A stretch of 46,714 nt of DNA. It comes from an uncultured bacterium (GTDB lineage: Bacteria > Actinomycetota > Actinomycetes > S36-B12 > CAIYMF01). Positions within the stretch are counted from its first letter, which is position 1; each line of letters starts with the position of its first letter. The stretch covers positions 1 to 46,714 of the forward strand of contig CAIKEU010000094.1 in the NCBI GenBank assembly GCA_903826575.1. The letters run 5' to 3'. Made by a program: the position numbers and the translations under genes. This document shows, piece after piece, positions 1-8,300 of this stretch. The notes under the pieces were generated by a model. The model ran no database searches, had not been told where the DNA came from, and saw only the letters and a program-made list of their open reading frames with translations.

Positions 1-1590
1 GGCGCCGGTGTAGACAACGGTGCCCACCGGCACTGCGATGTCGGCGGTGCACAACCACTGAAGGAGGCGCTCTGCATCGGCTCCCTTGATCAGGAGTTTG
101 CCGAACGACGTCTCGTCGAAGATTGCGACGTCATTTCGAGTAGCGCGCTGCTCGTCATCAACCCACGGGATCCAGTTCTGCTTCCCCCACGAGTAGTCAA
201 TGGACGCATCAGTGCCCTTTGGTGCGAAGAAGTTCGGACGCTCCCAGCCCATGCGCGATCCAAAACATGCGTTCGCGCTCACCATGCGGTCGTGGACAGG
301 TGAACGGCGGAAGGGGCGAGCGGTGTCGAACTCGCGGTTTGGCCAAGGAACCGAATAGTGCAGTCCCAGGACCTCGCCAACGCGAGCGCGGAGCCATTGG
401 TTATTTCCGTTGAATGGCGCAAAGCGGCGGATGTCGACGCCAACCAGGTCGGTCTGGGGTTCGCCGGCGACGATCCACTCGGCGAGCGCGCGCCCTGCGC
501 CACCCGCGGAGGCGATGCCGACAGAGTTGAAGCCTGCTCCCACGAAGAAGTTTCGAAGTTCGGGGGCTTCACCAAGAATGAATTGGTTGTCAGGGGTGAA
601 CGATTCTGGACCGTTATAGAACTTCTTGACCCCCGTCTGGTTCAGCACCGGAACCCGATGAAGTGCACTCTCCATCAGGATTTCGAAGTGATCCCAATCC
701 TCTTCCAGCAGCTGAAATTCAAACGGGTAGGGGATTGCGTCGGGGGAAACCCAGGGCTTGGCAACCGGCTCGAACCCGCCAACCACGAGGCCGCCAACCT
801 CTTCCTTCATATACGTGTAACCGTCCGGGTCTCGAAGGATCGGCATCATTTTGTGAACGCCGTCGATTTGCTCGGTCACGACGTAGAAATGCTCGGCGGA
901 ATGCAGGGGTACATTTACGCCGGCAAGTTGACCGATCGCCTTTGCCCACTGCCCGCCGCAGTTCACGACGATCTCTGCCTCGATGTCGCCACGGTCGGTT
1001 TCGACGCCTGTGACTGCACCGTCCTTGGTTGTCACTCCAGTCACGCGCACTCGTTCGAAGATCTTGGCCCCGCGCATACGCGCTCCGCGGGCAAGTGACG
1101 CTGTGACGTCAGTTGGATTCGCGGTGCCGTCTTTCGGCAGCCAGATTGCGCCCTGAAGATCGGAAATTTCCAGCACGGGGTAGTGCTCGAGAGCTTGTGC
1201 CGGGGTGAGAATCTCGCACTCGAGATTGAAGGCCTCGGCCTGAGCGGCAGTTCGAAGTAGTTGGGTCATGCGCTCGGGCGTTCGAGCGACGGTCACTCCA
1301 CCACATTGTTTGTACCCAGTGGATAGGCCCGTCTCGGCCTCTAGATCGGAGTACAGCTGCGCTGAATACTGAACAAGCCGGGTACCAGATTCTGAAGCGC
1401 GGAGCTGCCCGACGAGACCAGCAGCGTGCCACGTTGTGCCGGACGAAAGCTGTCCCTGCTCGAGCAAAACAAGATCAGTTATTCCCAGTTTGGTCAGGTG
1501 GTACGCGACGCTCGCGCCGACGATTCCGCCGCCAATAATCACGACGCGGGCGCGGGTGGGCAGTGAACTCATTACGACCTCGGCGGTCAT
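1..1590 (-). CDS. GcvT-type FAD-dependent amine dehydrogenase (sarcosine/dimethylglycine dehydrogenase family), 3' end outside window
   Basis: The frame stays open from an ATG at 1590 to the first base, giving 530 codons of a protein whose family is usually about 800 residues or longer. The N-terminus has a Rossmann FAD motif (GGGIVG, residues 20-25) and TTWHAAGL at 52-59, where H55 fits the covalent flavin His of the DMGDH/SarDH family. The DAO-type oxidase domain fills about the first 400 residues. The last visible stretch enters the folate-binding GcvT-like region, the rest of which lies beyond the window. The start is supported by AGGAG five bases upstream. A later in-frame ATG at 1572 is less likely. 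The enzyme should oxidise an N-substituted amine with FAD and possibly pass a C1 unit to folate. It is divergent from a gamma-glutamylamine synthetase 154 bp away, so it may replace the PuuB step. The substrate is not determinable. Confidence 0.9.
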   Translation of the reverse strand, partial: MTAEVVMSSLPTRARVVIIGGGIVGASVAYHLTKLGITDLVLLEQGQLSSGTTWHAAGLVGQLRASESGTRLVQYSAQLYSDLEAETGLSTGYKQCGGVTVARTPERMTQLLRTAAQAEAFNLECEILTPAQALEHYPVLEISDLQGAIWLPKDGTANPTDVTASLARGARMRGAKIFERVRVTGVTTKDGAVTGVETDRGDIEAEIVVNCGGQWAKAIGQLAGVNVPLHSAEHFYVVTEQIDGVHKMMPILRDPDGYTYMKEEVGGLVVGGFEPVAKPWVSPDAIPYPFEFQLLEEDWDHFEILMESALHRVPVLNQTGVKKFYNGPESFTPDNQFILGEAPELRNFFVGAGFNSVGIASAGGAGRALAEWIVAGEPQTDLVGVDIRRFAPFNGNNQWLRARVGEVLGLHYSVPWPNREFDTARPFRRSPVHDRMVSANACFGSRMGWERPNFFAPKGTDASIDYSWGKQNWIPWVDDEQRATRNDVAIFDETSFGKLLIKGADAERLLQWLCTADIAVPVGTVVYTGA

Positions 1591-1744
1591 GGGGACTCCT
1601 GGTACTGGGGGCCGGTGGCCAGTCGCATTCCGATGTGTTGGACGCTAGCAGCCTGCCGACCCCATCCGACCGGTGCACCCGATGCATGAGGCGGTAGGTT
1701 GTGCTGCACGCAATGACGCGGTAACCACGAACGAAGGACTCGAC

Positions 1745-3124
1745 ATGAGCGATCACTCATCCGCCGGAGGCTTCATGACGGTGGAGCAGTTGAAGACTGC
1801 CGTTGCCGATGGATCTGTCGACACAGTCATCGTGGCGATCACCGATATGCAGGGGCGCCTGGTTGGTAAGCGCGTTCACGCGCCGTACTTCATTGAGTAT
1901 GTGCTGCCGCACGGCACCGAAGGTTGCAACTATCTTTTGGCCGTCGATGTCGACATGAACACGGTTGACGGGTACGAAATGTCGAGTTGGGCCAGTGGCT
2001 ACGGCGATCTCGTGATGGCTCACGATCTTGCGACGCTTCGTCGAGTGCCGTGGCATCCCGGCACCGTGATGGTGCAGGCCGATGTTCACTGGCTCGATGG
2101 GCGTGAGGTTGTCGCTTCGCCCCGGCAGATCCTGAAGAAGCAGATTGCACGACTTGCCGACGCGGGAATGGGTGCTTTTGTCGGCACTGAGCTTGAATTC
2201 ATTCTCTTCAACAACACGTACGAAGAGGCGTGGTCGCGTGGTTACCGCGATCTCACGCCGTCGAACCAGTACAACGTTGACTACTCCATCATCGGAACGT
2301 CTCGCGTTGAGCCGCTACTTCGAAAGATCCGGCTCGACATGGCTGGTGCGGGCATGGTGGTTGAAAGCGCCAAGGGTGAATGCAACTTCGGCCAGCATGA
2401 GATTGCATTCCTCTACGCCGATGCTTTGACGACCTGCGATAACCACGTGGTCTACAAAACCGGTGCCAAGGAAATCGCCGCTCAAGAGGGTTACGCGCTG
2501 ACCTTCATGGCCAAGTGGAATGAGCGTGAGGGCAACTCGTGCCACACGCACCTGTCGTTCCGCGGTCTCGATGGCTCGATGGTCTTTGCGGACGAGTCCG
2601 ATAAGGAACACGGGCTCTCAGCCGTTGGACGTTCGTTCATCGCAGGTCAGGCCGCGCACATGCGTGAACTCTCCCTGCTGTTCGCGCCAAACATCAACTC
2701 CTACAAGCGATTCGCGCCGGGCTCGTTTGCGCCGACGGCCATCGAGTGGGGCCGTGATAACCGCACCTGTTCATTGCGTCTGGTTGGTCGCGGTGCCAGT
2801 CTTCGGGTTGAGAATCGCGTTCCTGGTGGAGACGTAAACCCGTACCTTGTCGTTGCGGCAATGATCGCTGCTGGGCTCGATGGAATTGAGCGCAACCTCG
2901 AACTTGGTCCCGAGACCACTGGTAACGCGTATGAGTCCGGTGGCGAGCGCGTACCGCACACGTTGAATGATGCGGTGGACCTGTGGTCGGGCTCCGAGTG
3001 GGTTGCCGAGACGTTCGGTGAGGATGTCCAAGCGCACTACGCGAACATGGGTCGCATCGAGATCGAGGCGTTCGGCCGCGCGGTCACCGACTGGGAGCGC
3101 TACCGAACTTTCGAGCGTTTCTAA
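1745..3124 (+). CDS. glnA4: Glutamine synthetase-like gamma-glutamylamine ligase (GlnA4 type)
   Basis: A 459-residue glutamine synthetase superfamily protein. Visible GS motifs in order are the metal-binding ELEFILF, the ECNFGQHE element, GNSCHTHLS (counterpart of the GxxxHxH ammonium/ATP region), NSYKRFAPGSFAP (counterpart of NPYKR) and RVPGGDVNPYL. No adenylylation-site tyrosine motif of housekeeping GlnA is seen. The start at 1745 is chosen because AAGGA lies about six bases upstream. In-frame codons further upstream lack this site. Family knowledge: GlnA3/GlnA4/PuuA/IpuC members ligate glutamate to polyamines, ethanolamine or alkylamines using ATP. M. tuberculosis has glnA4 next to an amidotransferase, an ALDH and an SDR (Rv2860c-Rv2857c), the same gene set found here. 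The exact amine cannot be read from the sequence. It is first in a four-gene plus-strand operon. Confidence 0.88.
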   Translation: MSDHSSAGGFMTVEQLKTAVADGSVDTVIVAITDMQGRLVGKRVHAPYFIEYVLPHGTEGCNYLLAVDVDMNTVDGYEMSSWASGYGDLVMAHDLATLRRVPWHPGTVMVQADVHWLDGREVVASPRQILKKQIARLADAGMGAFVGTELEFILFNNTYEEAWSRGYRDLTPSNQYNVDYSIIGTSRVEPLLRKIRLDMAGAGMVVESAKGECNFGQHEIAFLYADALTTCDNHVVYKTGAKEIAAQEGYALTFMAKWNEREGNSCHTHLSFRGLDGSMVFADESDKEHGLSAVGRSFIAGQAAHMRELSLLFAPNINSYKRFAPGSFAPTAIEWGRDNRTCSLRLVGRGASLRVENRVPGGDVNPYLVVAAMIAAGLDGIERNLELGPETTGNAYESGGERVPHTLNDAVDLWSGSEWVAETFGEDVQAHYANMGRIEIEAFGRAVTDWERYRTFERF

Positions 3125-3185
3125 GCCGTACCGCTTCACATCTGAACCACGACCCGTCCGAAACTTCCCAACGAAAGAGGCATCT

Positions 3186-4553
3186 GTGACTGCCGTGCAC
3201 GAGGTCATCAGTCCGACCACCGAGTTAGTTGTTGCCAGCGTTCCGTCAATATCGGTTGAGGAGACGGACGCTGCAATCGCGCGCGCAAAAACCGCATACG
3301 CCTCATGGCGGAACACCGCGCCGGGTGACCGCGCCCGACTCCTACGTCGCCTGGCGGCCCTGCTCGAAGAACATAGTGAGGAACTCGCTCAACTCGAAGT
3401 ACTCAACGCTGGCCACACGATTGGGAACGCGCGCTGGGAAGCGGGCAATATCGCCAATGTCTTCAATTACTACTCGGGTGCACCTGAGCGTCTCCTAGGT
3501 CACCAGATCCCGGTGCCCGGCGGTATAGACATCACCTTCCGCGAGCCTCTCGGCGTCGTTGGTGTCATCGTTCCGTGGAACTTCCCAATGCCGATCATGG
3601 GCTGGGGTGTGGCGCCGGCTCTTGCAGCCGGAAACACGGTCGTTGTTAAGCCCGCTGAACTCACGCCGCTAACGGCGATCCGCATTGGCGAGCTTGCACT
3701 CGAAGCTGGTTTCCCAGAGAACGTGCTGCAAATCCTGACCGGCCGTGGGTCTGTCGTTGGTGAACGCTTTGTCACTCATCCCGATGTCGCGAAGGTCGTC
3801 TTCACGGGGTCGACTGAGGTTGGCATCCACGTGGCCGAAGGCTGTGCCCGACAGGTTAAGCCCGTCACCCTCGAACTCGGTGGCAAGAGTGCCAACGTCA
3901 TTTTCGCGGATTCAGATCTCGCAACGGCCGCAGCGTCAGCACCGGGCGGTGTGTTCGACAACAGTGGCCAAGATTGCTGTGCCCGCTCACGAATTCTGAT
4001 CGAGCGTAAGGTGATGGACGAGTTCCTGGCCTTGCTTGAACCGGCAGTTTTGGCTCTACGCGTTGATGATCCGAGTCTGCCCACGACGGACATGGGACCG
4101 CTCATCAGTGCTGGGCATCGCGACCGCGTGGCATCCTTCGTCGATGAGAACACCAATGTCCTGATTCGTGGCACCGCGCCAACGGGTCCTGGCTACTGGT
4201 ACCCGGCCACCGTCGTGCTCGCCGAATCGCGTGACGATCGCCTCCTCCGCGAAGAAATCTTCGGCCCAGTTGTTACGGTCGTACCGTTCGACGACGAAGC
4301 AGATGCGATCGCACTTGCGAACGACAGCGAATTTGGCTTGTCAGGGTCAATCTGGACGCGCGATGTTGGCCGCGCCCTGCGCGTTGCTCGCGGCGTTGAA
4401 TCTGGAAACCTGTCGGTTAACTCGCACTCGTCAGTTCGCTACTGGACACCATTTGGTGGCTTTAAGAAGTCCGGCCTTGGCCGGGAGCTCGGTCCGGACG
4501 CTCTCGAGGCGTTTACGGAAGTCAAGAACGTATTCATTTCTACGGAAGGCTGA
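3186..4553 (+). CDS. NAD(P)-dependent aldehyde dehydrogenase (AldC/PuuC-like)
   Basis: A complete ALDH of 455 residues. It shows PWNFP in the cofactor domain, FTGSTEVG for NAD binding, LELGGKSAN with the general-base Glu, GQDCCARSR carrying the catalytic Cys, EEIFGPV and a C-terminal PFGGFKKSG. GTG at 3186 is preferred because AGAGG sits five bases upstream. The open frame reaches back into the synthetase gene, but that part is out-of-frame overlap. It follows the ligase by 61 bp and precedes the SDR by 6 bp, so it is probably co-transcribed. By analogy with PuuC and AldC it should oxidise the gamma-glutamyl aminoaldehyde made by the flavoprotein to the acid. That substrate assignment is inferred from context only. 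Confidence 0.9.
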   Translation: MTAVHEVISPTTELVVASVPSISVEETDAAIARAKTAYASWRNTAPGDRARLLRRLAALLEEHSEELAQLEVLNAGHTIGNARWEAGNIANVFNYYSGAPERLLGHQIPVPGGIDITFREPLGVVGVIVPWNFPMPIMGWGVAPALAAGNTVVVKPAELTPLTAIRIGELALEAGFPENVLQILTGRGSVVGERFVTHPDVAKVVFTGSTEVGIHVAEGCARQVKPVTLELGGKSANVIFADSDLATAAASAPGGVFDNSGQDCCARSRILIERKVMDEFLALLEPAVLALRVDDPSLPTTDMGPLISAGHRDRVASFVDENTNVLIRGTAPTGPGYWYPATVVLAESRDDRLLREEIFGPVVTVVPFDDEADAIALANDSEFGLSGSIWTRDVGRALRVARGVESGNLSVNSHSSVRYWTPFGGFKKSGLGRELGPDALEAFTEVKNVFISTEG

Positions 4554-4559
4554 TCAATC

Positions 4560-5330
4560 GTGGAGCGCTTTACAAACCGAACCGCTGTCATCACGGGTGG
4601 AGGCAGTGGCATCGGACGTGCGACGGCAAACCGCCTCGCATCTGAGGGTGCGAATGTCGTCATTGTCGACATGAATCTCGAAGCGGCTGAACTCGTAGCC
4701 GCAGAGGTGAAGGGTCTGGCCGTTCAGGCGGATGTCACCGATGCTGACGATGTTGCCCGCATGTTCAAGACCGCGTTCGATCAGTACGGCTCGATCGACG
4801 TTTCCTTCCACAACGCGGGTATCTCACCCCCCGATGACGATTCGATCTTGACGACCGGCATCGAGGCATGGGACCGCGTTCAGAAGGTCAACCTCACCTC
4901 GGTTTACCTGTGCTGCAAAGAGGTCATCCCCTACATGCAGCGTCAGGGCAAGGGTGCGATTGTGAACACCGCCTCCTTCGTCGCAACCATGGGTGCGGCT
5001 ACGTCGCAGATTTCCTACACCGCCTCCAAGGGCGGCGTCCTTGCGATGAGCCGCGAGCTCGGTGTGCAGTTCGCACGCGAAGGAATTCGCGTTAACGCGC
5101 TATCGCCTGGCCCAGTCAACACTCCGCTACTCGTTGAACTGTTCGCCAAGGATCCAGAGCGTGCAGCGCGTCGTCTGGTGCACATTCCATTCGGTCGTTT
5201 TGGTGAGGCAAGTGAGATCGCGGCAGCCGTTGCCTTCTTGGCAAGTGATGACGCCTCGTTCATCACCGCGAGCAACTTCCTCGTCGATGGCGGAATTTCT
5301 GGAGCCTACGTAACTCCGCTCGACGTTTAG
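4560..5330 (+). CDS. Short-chain dehydrogenase/reductase of the amine-catabolism operon
   Basis: A classical SDR of 256 residues with the dinucleotide motif TGGGSGIG near residue 11, HNAG in the middle, a Ser in NTASF and the catalytic YTASK. It ends with the DGG and hydrophobic tail typical of FabG-like oxidoreductases. GTG at 4560 lies seven bases after the ALDH stop, with GGAAGG just upstream. The length and position match the SDR beside aldC in the M. tuberculosis Rv2857c-Rv2860c group. It probably interconverts a hydroxyl and a carbonyl on the glutamylated intermediate or its product, as needed for a hydroxylated amine. The substrate is unknown. Confidence 0.88.
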   Translation: MERFTNRTAVITGGGSGIGRATANRLASEGANVVIVDMNLEAAELVAAEVKGLAVQADVTDADDVARMFKTAFDQYGSIDVSFHNAGISPPDDDSILTTGIEAWDRVQKVNLTSVYLCCKEVIPYMQRQGKGAIVNTASFVATMGAATSQISYTASKGGVLAMSRELGVQFAREGIRVNALSPGPVNTPLLVELFAKDPERAARRLVHIPFGRFGEASEIAAAVAFLASDDASFITASNFLVDGGISGAYVTPLDV

Positions 5331-5349
5331 TCCGTTCGCACTGTGAGGT

Positions 5350-6111
5350 ATGCCAATGCCCGTCATTGAATTAGATGAAGCCTGGTCGATTAAGGGCCAT
5401 CTCAATGGCGGGTATTTGGCTGCCGTCGCCGGGCAGGCTGCGAGTGAGTTCTTCGATGGTGCGCCCGTCCTCACGTTGAGTGCGCACTATCTCGAGGTGA
5501 TTCGCGGGCAAGGGTCAGCCGATATCGAGATCACCCCGTTGCGGACAGGCCGCTTGTGCACCGCGCGCTTGACGTTGTCGCGTGACAACGTGCTGGTGGC
5601 GGAGTTCATCGCAACGGTTGGAAGCCCGAGGATTAGCGATGTGGTTATTGACGACATCGACCCGTTCGATGGGCCCGCGTGGGATCAATGCGGATCGCCT
5701 GGACCGGCATGGTCAGGGCCGGGTATGGAGTTGCTGGAAACCCTCGACGTTCGACTCAAGCCAACTGACGGCTCAGCGCTGATGGGTGGCCAGCCGAGTG
5801 CCCATCCTGTCATCAATGGCTGGGTTTCGTACTCCGATGGACGGGCCGTCGACCCCTTCCTCGTGATGGCGTCCTGGGATGTTCTGCCGCCGACGATTTG
5901 GTGCATGGGCATCCCAGGAAACATTCCGACGGTCGCGGCGCAGATTGTTGTTTACCCTGGCGAGGTGGTTGGCCGGCTGGCGTCGCGGGTGCGCGGACAG
6001 TTCTTGCGCGACGGCATCATGGATGAAACTGCAGTCGTGTGGGATGAGACTGGTCGCGTCTGCGCCACCTCGCGACAAACGGCCGTTTATGTTCCACCGA
6101 GGCAGAGCTAA
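5350..6111 (+). CDS. Acyl-CoA thioesterase-like protein (4HBT_3/TesB-like double hotdog)
   Basis: A 253-residue protein resembling actinobacterial thioesterase-family proteins with two hotdog halves: an N-terminal GHLNGGYLAAV segment, SAHYLEV in the first half, and a second half ending in a TSRQTAVY element. The ATG at 5350 is in frame, but GAGG lies only one or two bases before it. The ATG at 5356 (MPVIEL...) has better spacing and may be the real start. It is the last gene of the plus-strand operon and stops 18 bp from the converging amidotransferase gene. It would hydrolyse an acyl-CoA thioester. A CoA ester is not an obvious intermediate of a glutamylation pathway, so its role here is open. 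Confidence 0.7.
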   Translation: MPMPVIELDEAWSIKGHLNGGYLAAVAGQAASEFFDGAPVLTLSAHYLEVIRGQGSADIEITPLRTGRLCTARLTLSRDNVLVAEFIATVGSPRISDVVIDDIDPFDGPAWDQCGSPGPAWSGPGMELLETLDVRLKPTDGSALMGGQPSAHPVINGWVSYSDGRAVDPFLVMASWDVLPPTIWCMGIPGNIPTVAAQIVVYPGEVVGRLASRVRGQFLRDGIMDETAVVWDETGRVCATSRQTAVYVPPRQS

Positions 6112-6129
6112 GCCCGTCAAGCGAATCCG

Positions 6130-6852
6130 CTAGAGACGATCGGACGCGCTGCGTCGAGCTGCTTCGACAAGTCCGGCGAAGAGTCGGTGGTTGTCGCTCA
6201 TCTCGGGGTGCCACTGAACCCCGAGAACGAACGCTGCCTCCGGATCTTCACAGACTTCAACCGTTCCGTCTTCGGCCCAGCCCGTGATGGTGAGGCTGCC
6301 CGGGTTGTCGACGGCTTGGTGATGACTTGAATTAACGACAGTGTCGGTGGTGTCAAGAAGCCGCGCTACTAGCGAGCCCGGTTCAAAGCGTGCGCCGTGC
6401 TCGAGGAAGTGCGCAGGCCTAATCCGGTGCAACTCACCGTAACCGGCGGATGGAAGATCTTGGATGAGTGTTCCGCCGGATTCAACAGCCATGATCTGCA
6501 GACCGCGGCAGACACCAAGCACTGGAAGTCCTATAGCTCGCGCGTGACGGTAAAGCGCCCGCTCCGTCGCGTCGCGATCGGTCCTAGGAACATCAACCGT
6601 TTCGTGTGCTTCCTGACCGTAATCTGCTGGATTAATGTCCGCACCGCCGACAAGAACGAGGCCGTCAAGCCTATCTACTGTTGCGCTCGCGCTTTCCGGG
6701 TTCGTCACCGGTGGAAGTAAGACGGCCGCGCCGCCTTGTGATTCCACGGCGTCAATGTACTGGCGCGGAATCACCGCCGCGAGAGTGTTGCTCCAAGCGC
6801 CCCATGTGGAGATTTCGCTGTAGCAGGAGATACCAATTACCGGACGAGTCAT
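6130..6852 (-). CDS. Class I glutamine amidotransferase-like gamma-glutamyl hydrolase (PuuD-like)
   Basis: A 240-residue peptidase C26-type protein. The nucleophile Cys is in GVCRGLQ, and the His-Glu pair is in VQWHPEM near the C-terminus. An N-terminal PVIGISCY segment is typical of PuuD and gamma-glutamyl hydrolases. The ATG at 6852 is chosen because the recognisable fold starts there. The open frame extends 48 codons further, but that extension runs into the divergent neighbour and shows no domain. In PuuD-type pathways the enzyme removes glutamate from the oxidised gamma-glutamyl product. The mycobacterial counterpart is Rv2859c, in the same gene group. It converges on the ligase operon and has its own divergent start 46 bp from the next gene, so it may be regulated separately. 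Confidence 0.88.
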   Translation of the reverse strand: MTRPVIGISCYSEISTWGAWSNTLAAVIPRQYIDAVESQGGAAVLLPPVTNPESASATVDRLDGLVLVGGADINPADYGQEAHETVDVPRTDRDATERALYRHARAIGLPVLGVCRGLQIMAVESGGTLIQDLPSAGYGELHRIRPAHFLEHGARFEPGSLVARLLDTTDTVVNSSHHQAVDNPGSLTITGWAEDGTVEVCEDPEAAFVLGVQWHPEMSDNHRLFAGLVEAARRSASDRL

Positions 6853-6897
6853 ATCCCTATCATTGCGTACCGCGCGCCTAATGAGACAGTTGGAGTC

Positions 6898-7677
6898 ATG
6901 TCCTCGCTGGTTCGGCTTGTGCCGGTAACTGATCATGTTTACGTCGCCACGTCGCGCCGCTACGTCACTAACTCGACGGTGATTCTCGACGGCCATGGTG
7001 GTGCACTCGTCATCGACCCTTCGTGGGATGCCGATGAGTTGGCGGCCATTCCCGCTGATTTACGTGCGCTGGGTGTCACCTGCGTTGCTGGCTTGGCGAC
7101 TCACATGCACTACGACCACGTGCTCTGGCATCCCGATCTGGGTGATGTGCCTCGCTGGGCATCGGCCGGAACGGTTGAGGCGATCGTCAATCGACGTACC
7201 GAATTACTCGCGCCACTCCTTGGTGACATCCCGGAGGATCTGATTGAAATCGCCGGTCACCTTGTACCTATTGAAGGTCCGACCTTGAATTGGCGTGGCC
7301 CCAGGGCAGTGATCCATCAGCATGACGCGCATGCTGAGCACCACATTGCGGTGGAGATTGCCGATCTCGGGGTTCTGGTTTCGGGGGACATGCTCAGTGA
7401 TCTTGAACTGCCGATGCCGGATTGGTCCGAGGTGGATCTCGAGACGTACCGATCGGGGTTGTTGCAGTTGGCCGAAGTTGCGCATCGGGCCGAGCGGGTG
7501 ATTCCCGGCCATGGTGCGGTTGGGAATGACGTGGCCGAACGTTACGAAGCGGATTTGGCCTATCTCGACGAGCTGGATCAAACCGGCGCGAGCGCTGACC
7601 CTCGCGTCGATCTGGAACTCAATGCGGAACTCCATGAACTAAATGTCCGGCGCAGTGCCTTTGGCGCGGGGGTATGA
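6898..7677 (+). CDS. Metallo-beta-lactamase-fold hydrolase
   Basis: A 259-residue MBL-fold protein. Zinc-binding motifs are THMHYDHV (HxHxDH), a middle His in DAHAEHH, the metal-bridging Asp in SGDML and a final His in IPGHGAV. GGAG lies three bases before the ATG. The gene is divergent from the PuuD-like gene and overlaps the following lipoprotein gene by ATGA, suggesting translational coupling. The members it resembles include quinoprotein-relay-like and glyoxalase-II-like hydrolases. The sequence does not reveal a substrate, and a link to amine catabolism rests only on adjacency. Confidence 0.85.
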   Translation: MSSLVRLVPVTDHVYVATSRRYVTNSTVILDGHGGALVIDPSWDADELAAIPADLRALGVTCVAGLATHMHYDHVLWHPDLGDVPRWASAGTVEAIVNRRTELLAPLLGDIPEDLIEIAGHLVPIEGPTLNWRGPRAVIHQHDAHAEHHIAVEIADLGVLVSGDMLSDLELPMPDWSEVDLETYRSGLLQLAEVAHRAERVIPGHGAVGNDVAERYEADLAYLDELDQTGASADPRVDLELNAELHELNVRRSAFGAGV

Positions 7678-8174
7678 CGGCCCGTGTTGCCTGGCTAGCT
7701 GCCGTCGTTGTCGCATGTTCATCCGTTACGGGGTGTACTGCCCCGACGAATGTTCAGGCGCAGAAGATCGCTGGAACGATGAGTTCGCTACCGGTGCCAC
7801 GTGGCTGGACCGAGCCGGCGCCGATGCAGACGGTGTGCATGGAGCCCAACCTCGACTGCCAAGATCCGAACGCTCGCCGCGTATTCACCACCACTGCGGT
7901 CAGGCAGCAGGTATGTGTCGAATTCGTTGGCTGGGTGCAGAACAATGCGGTGTTTGAGATTCCCTCGGCAATCGTCGGTGTCTCGGAAAAGCCCGTCGAC
8001 GCGGCTGATTGTCTCGCCGAGATCGCTCATTACACCCGCTACCTAGTCACGGCGCGAGCTCCACATGATGGTGCGGGCGACGCACACTGGCGGATGGCGT
8101 TGACGCAGGCGGCGTCTGGTTACGCACTTTCGGTCGTCGTTGGCTCGCCGCCGCGTGAACCATGGCGTTCGTAG
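7674..8174 (+). CDS. Putative secreted lipoprotein, unknown function
   Basis: A 166-residue protein with a short basic start, a hydrophobic segment (residues 6-17) and a lipobox-like SVTGC at about residue 21, consistent with signal peptidase II cleavage and lipidation. Several Cys residues (around 55, 62, 81 and 114) could form disulfides outside the membrane. No family was recognised. It overlaps the MBL gene by four bases (ATGA), so the two are probably co-expressed. The Thr-Gly-Cys lipobox is acceptable but not optimal. Confidence 0.65.
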   Translation: MTARVAWLAAVVVACSSVTGCTAPTNVQAQKIAGTMSSLPVPRGWTEPAPMQTVCMEPNLDCQDPNARRVFTTTAVRQQVCVEFVGWVQNNAVFEIPSAIVGVSEKPVDAADCLAEIAHYTRYLVTARAPHDGAGDAHWRMALTQAASGYALSVVVGSPPREPWRS

Positions 8175-8300
8175 CGCAGGGAGATGTGTCGTATGCAACC
8201 CGGTTGGACGGAACACAATGGGCTCTGGCACGGTTGTGATGGTCAGACGGCGTTTTTTTGTAGTCTCTGACGCGATCGAACGATGAATCAGGAGAAGTTA

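Noticed and set aside
358-1098. 246-codon open frame on the plus strand
   Set aside because: It is antisense to the flavin dehydrogenase gene, which has clear motifs throughout. The frame shows no domain and no ribosome binding site.
8241-8271. Terminator around the T-run after the lipoprotein gene
   Set aside because: The T-run lies inside the loop of a weak interrupted repeat rather than after a stem, so termination is not supported.
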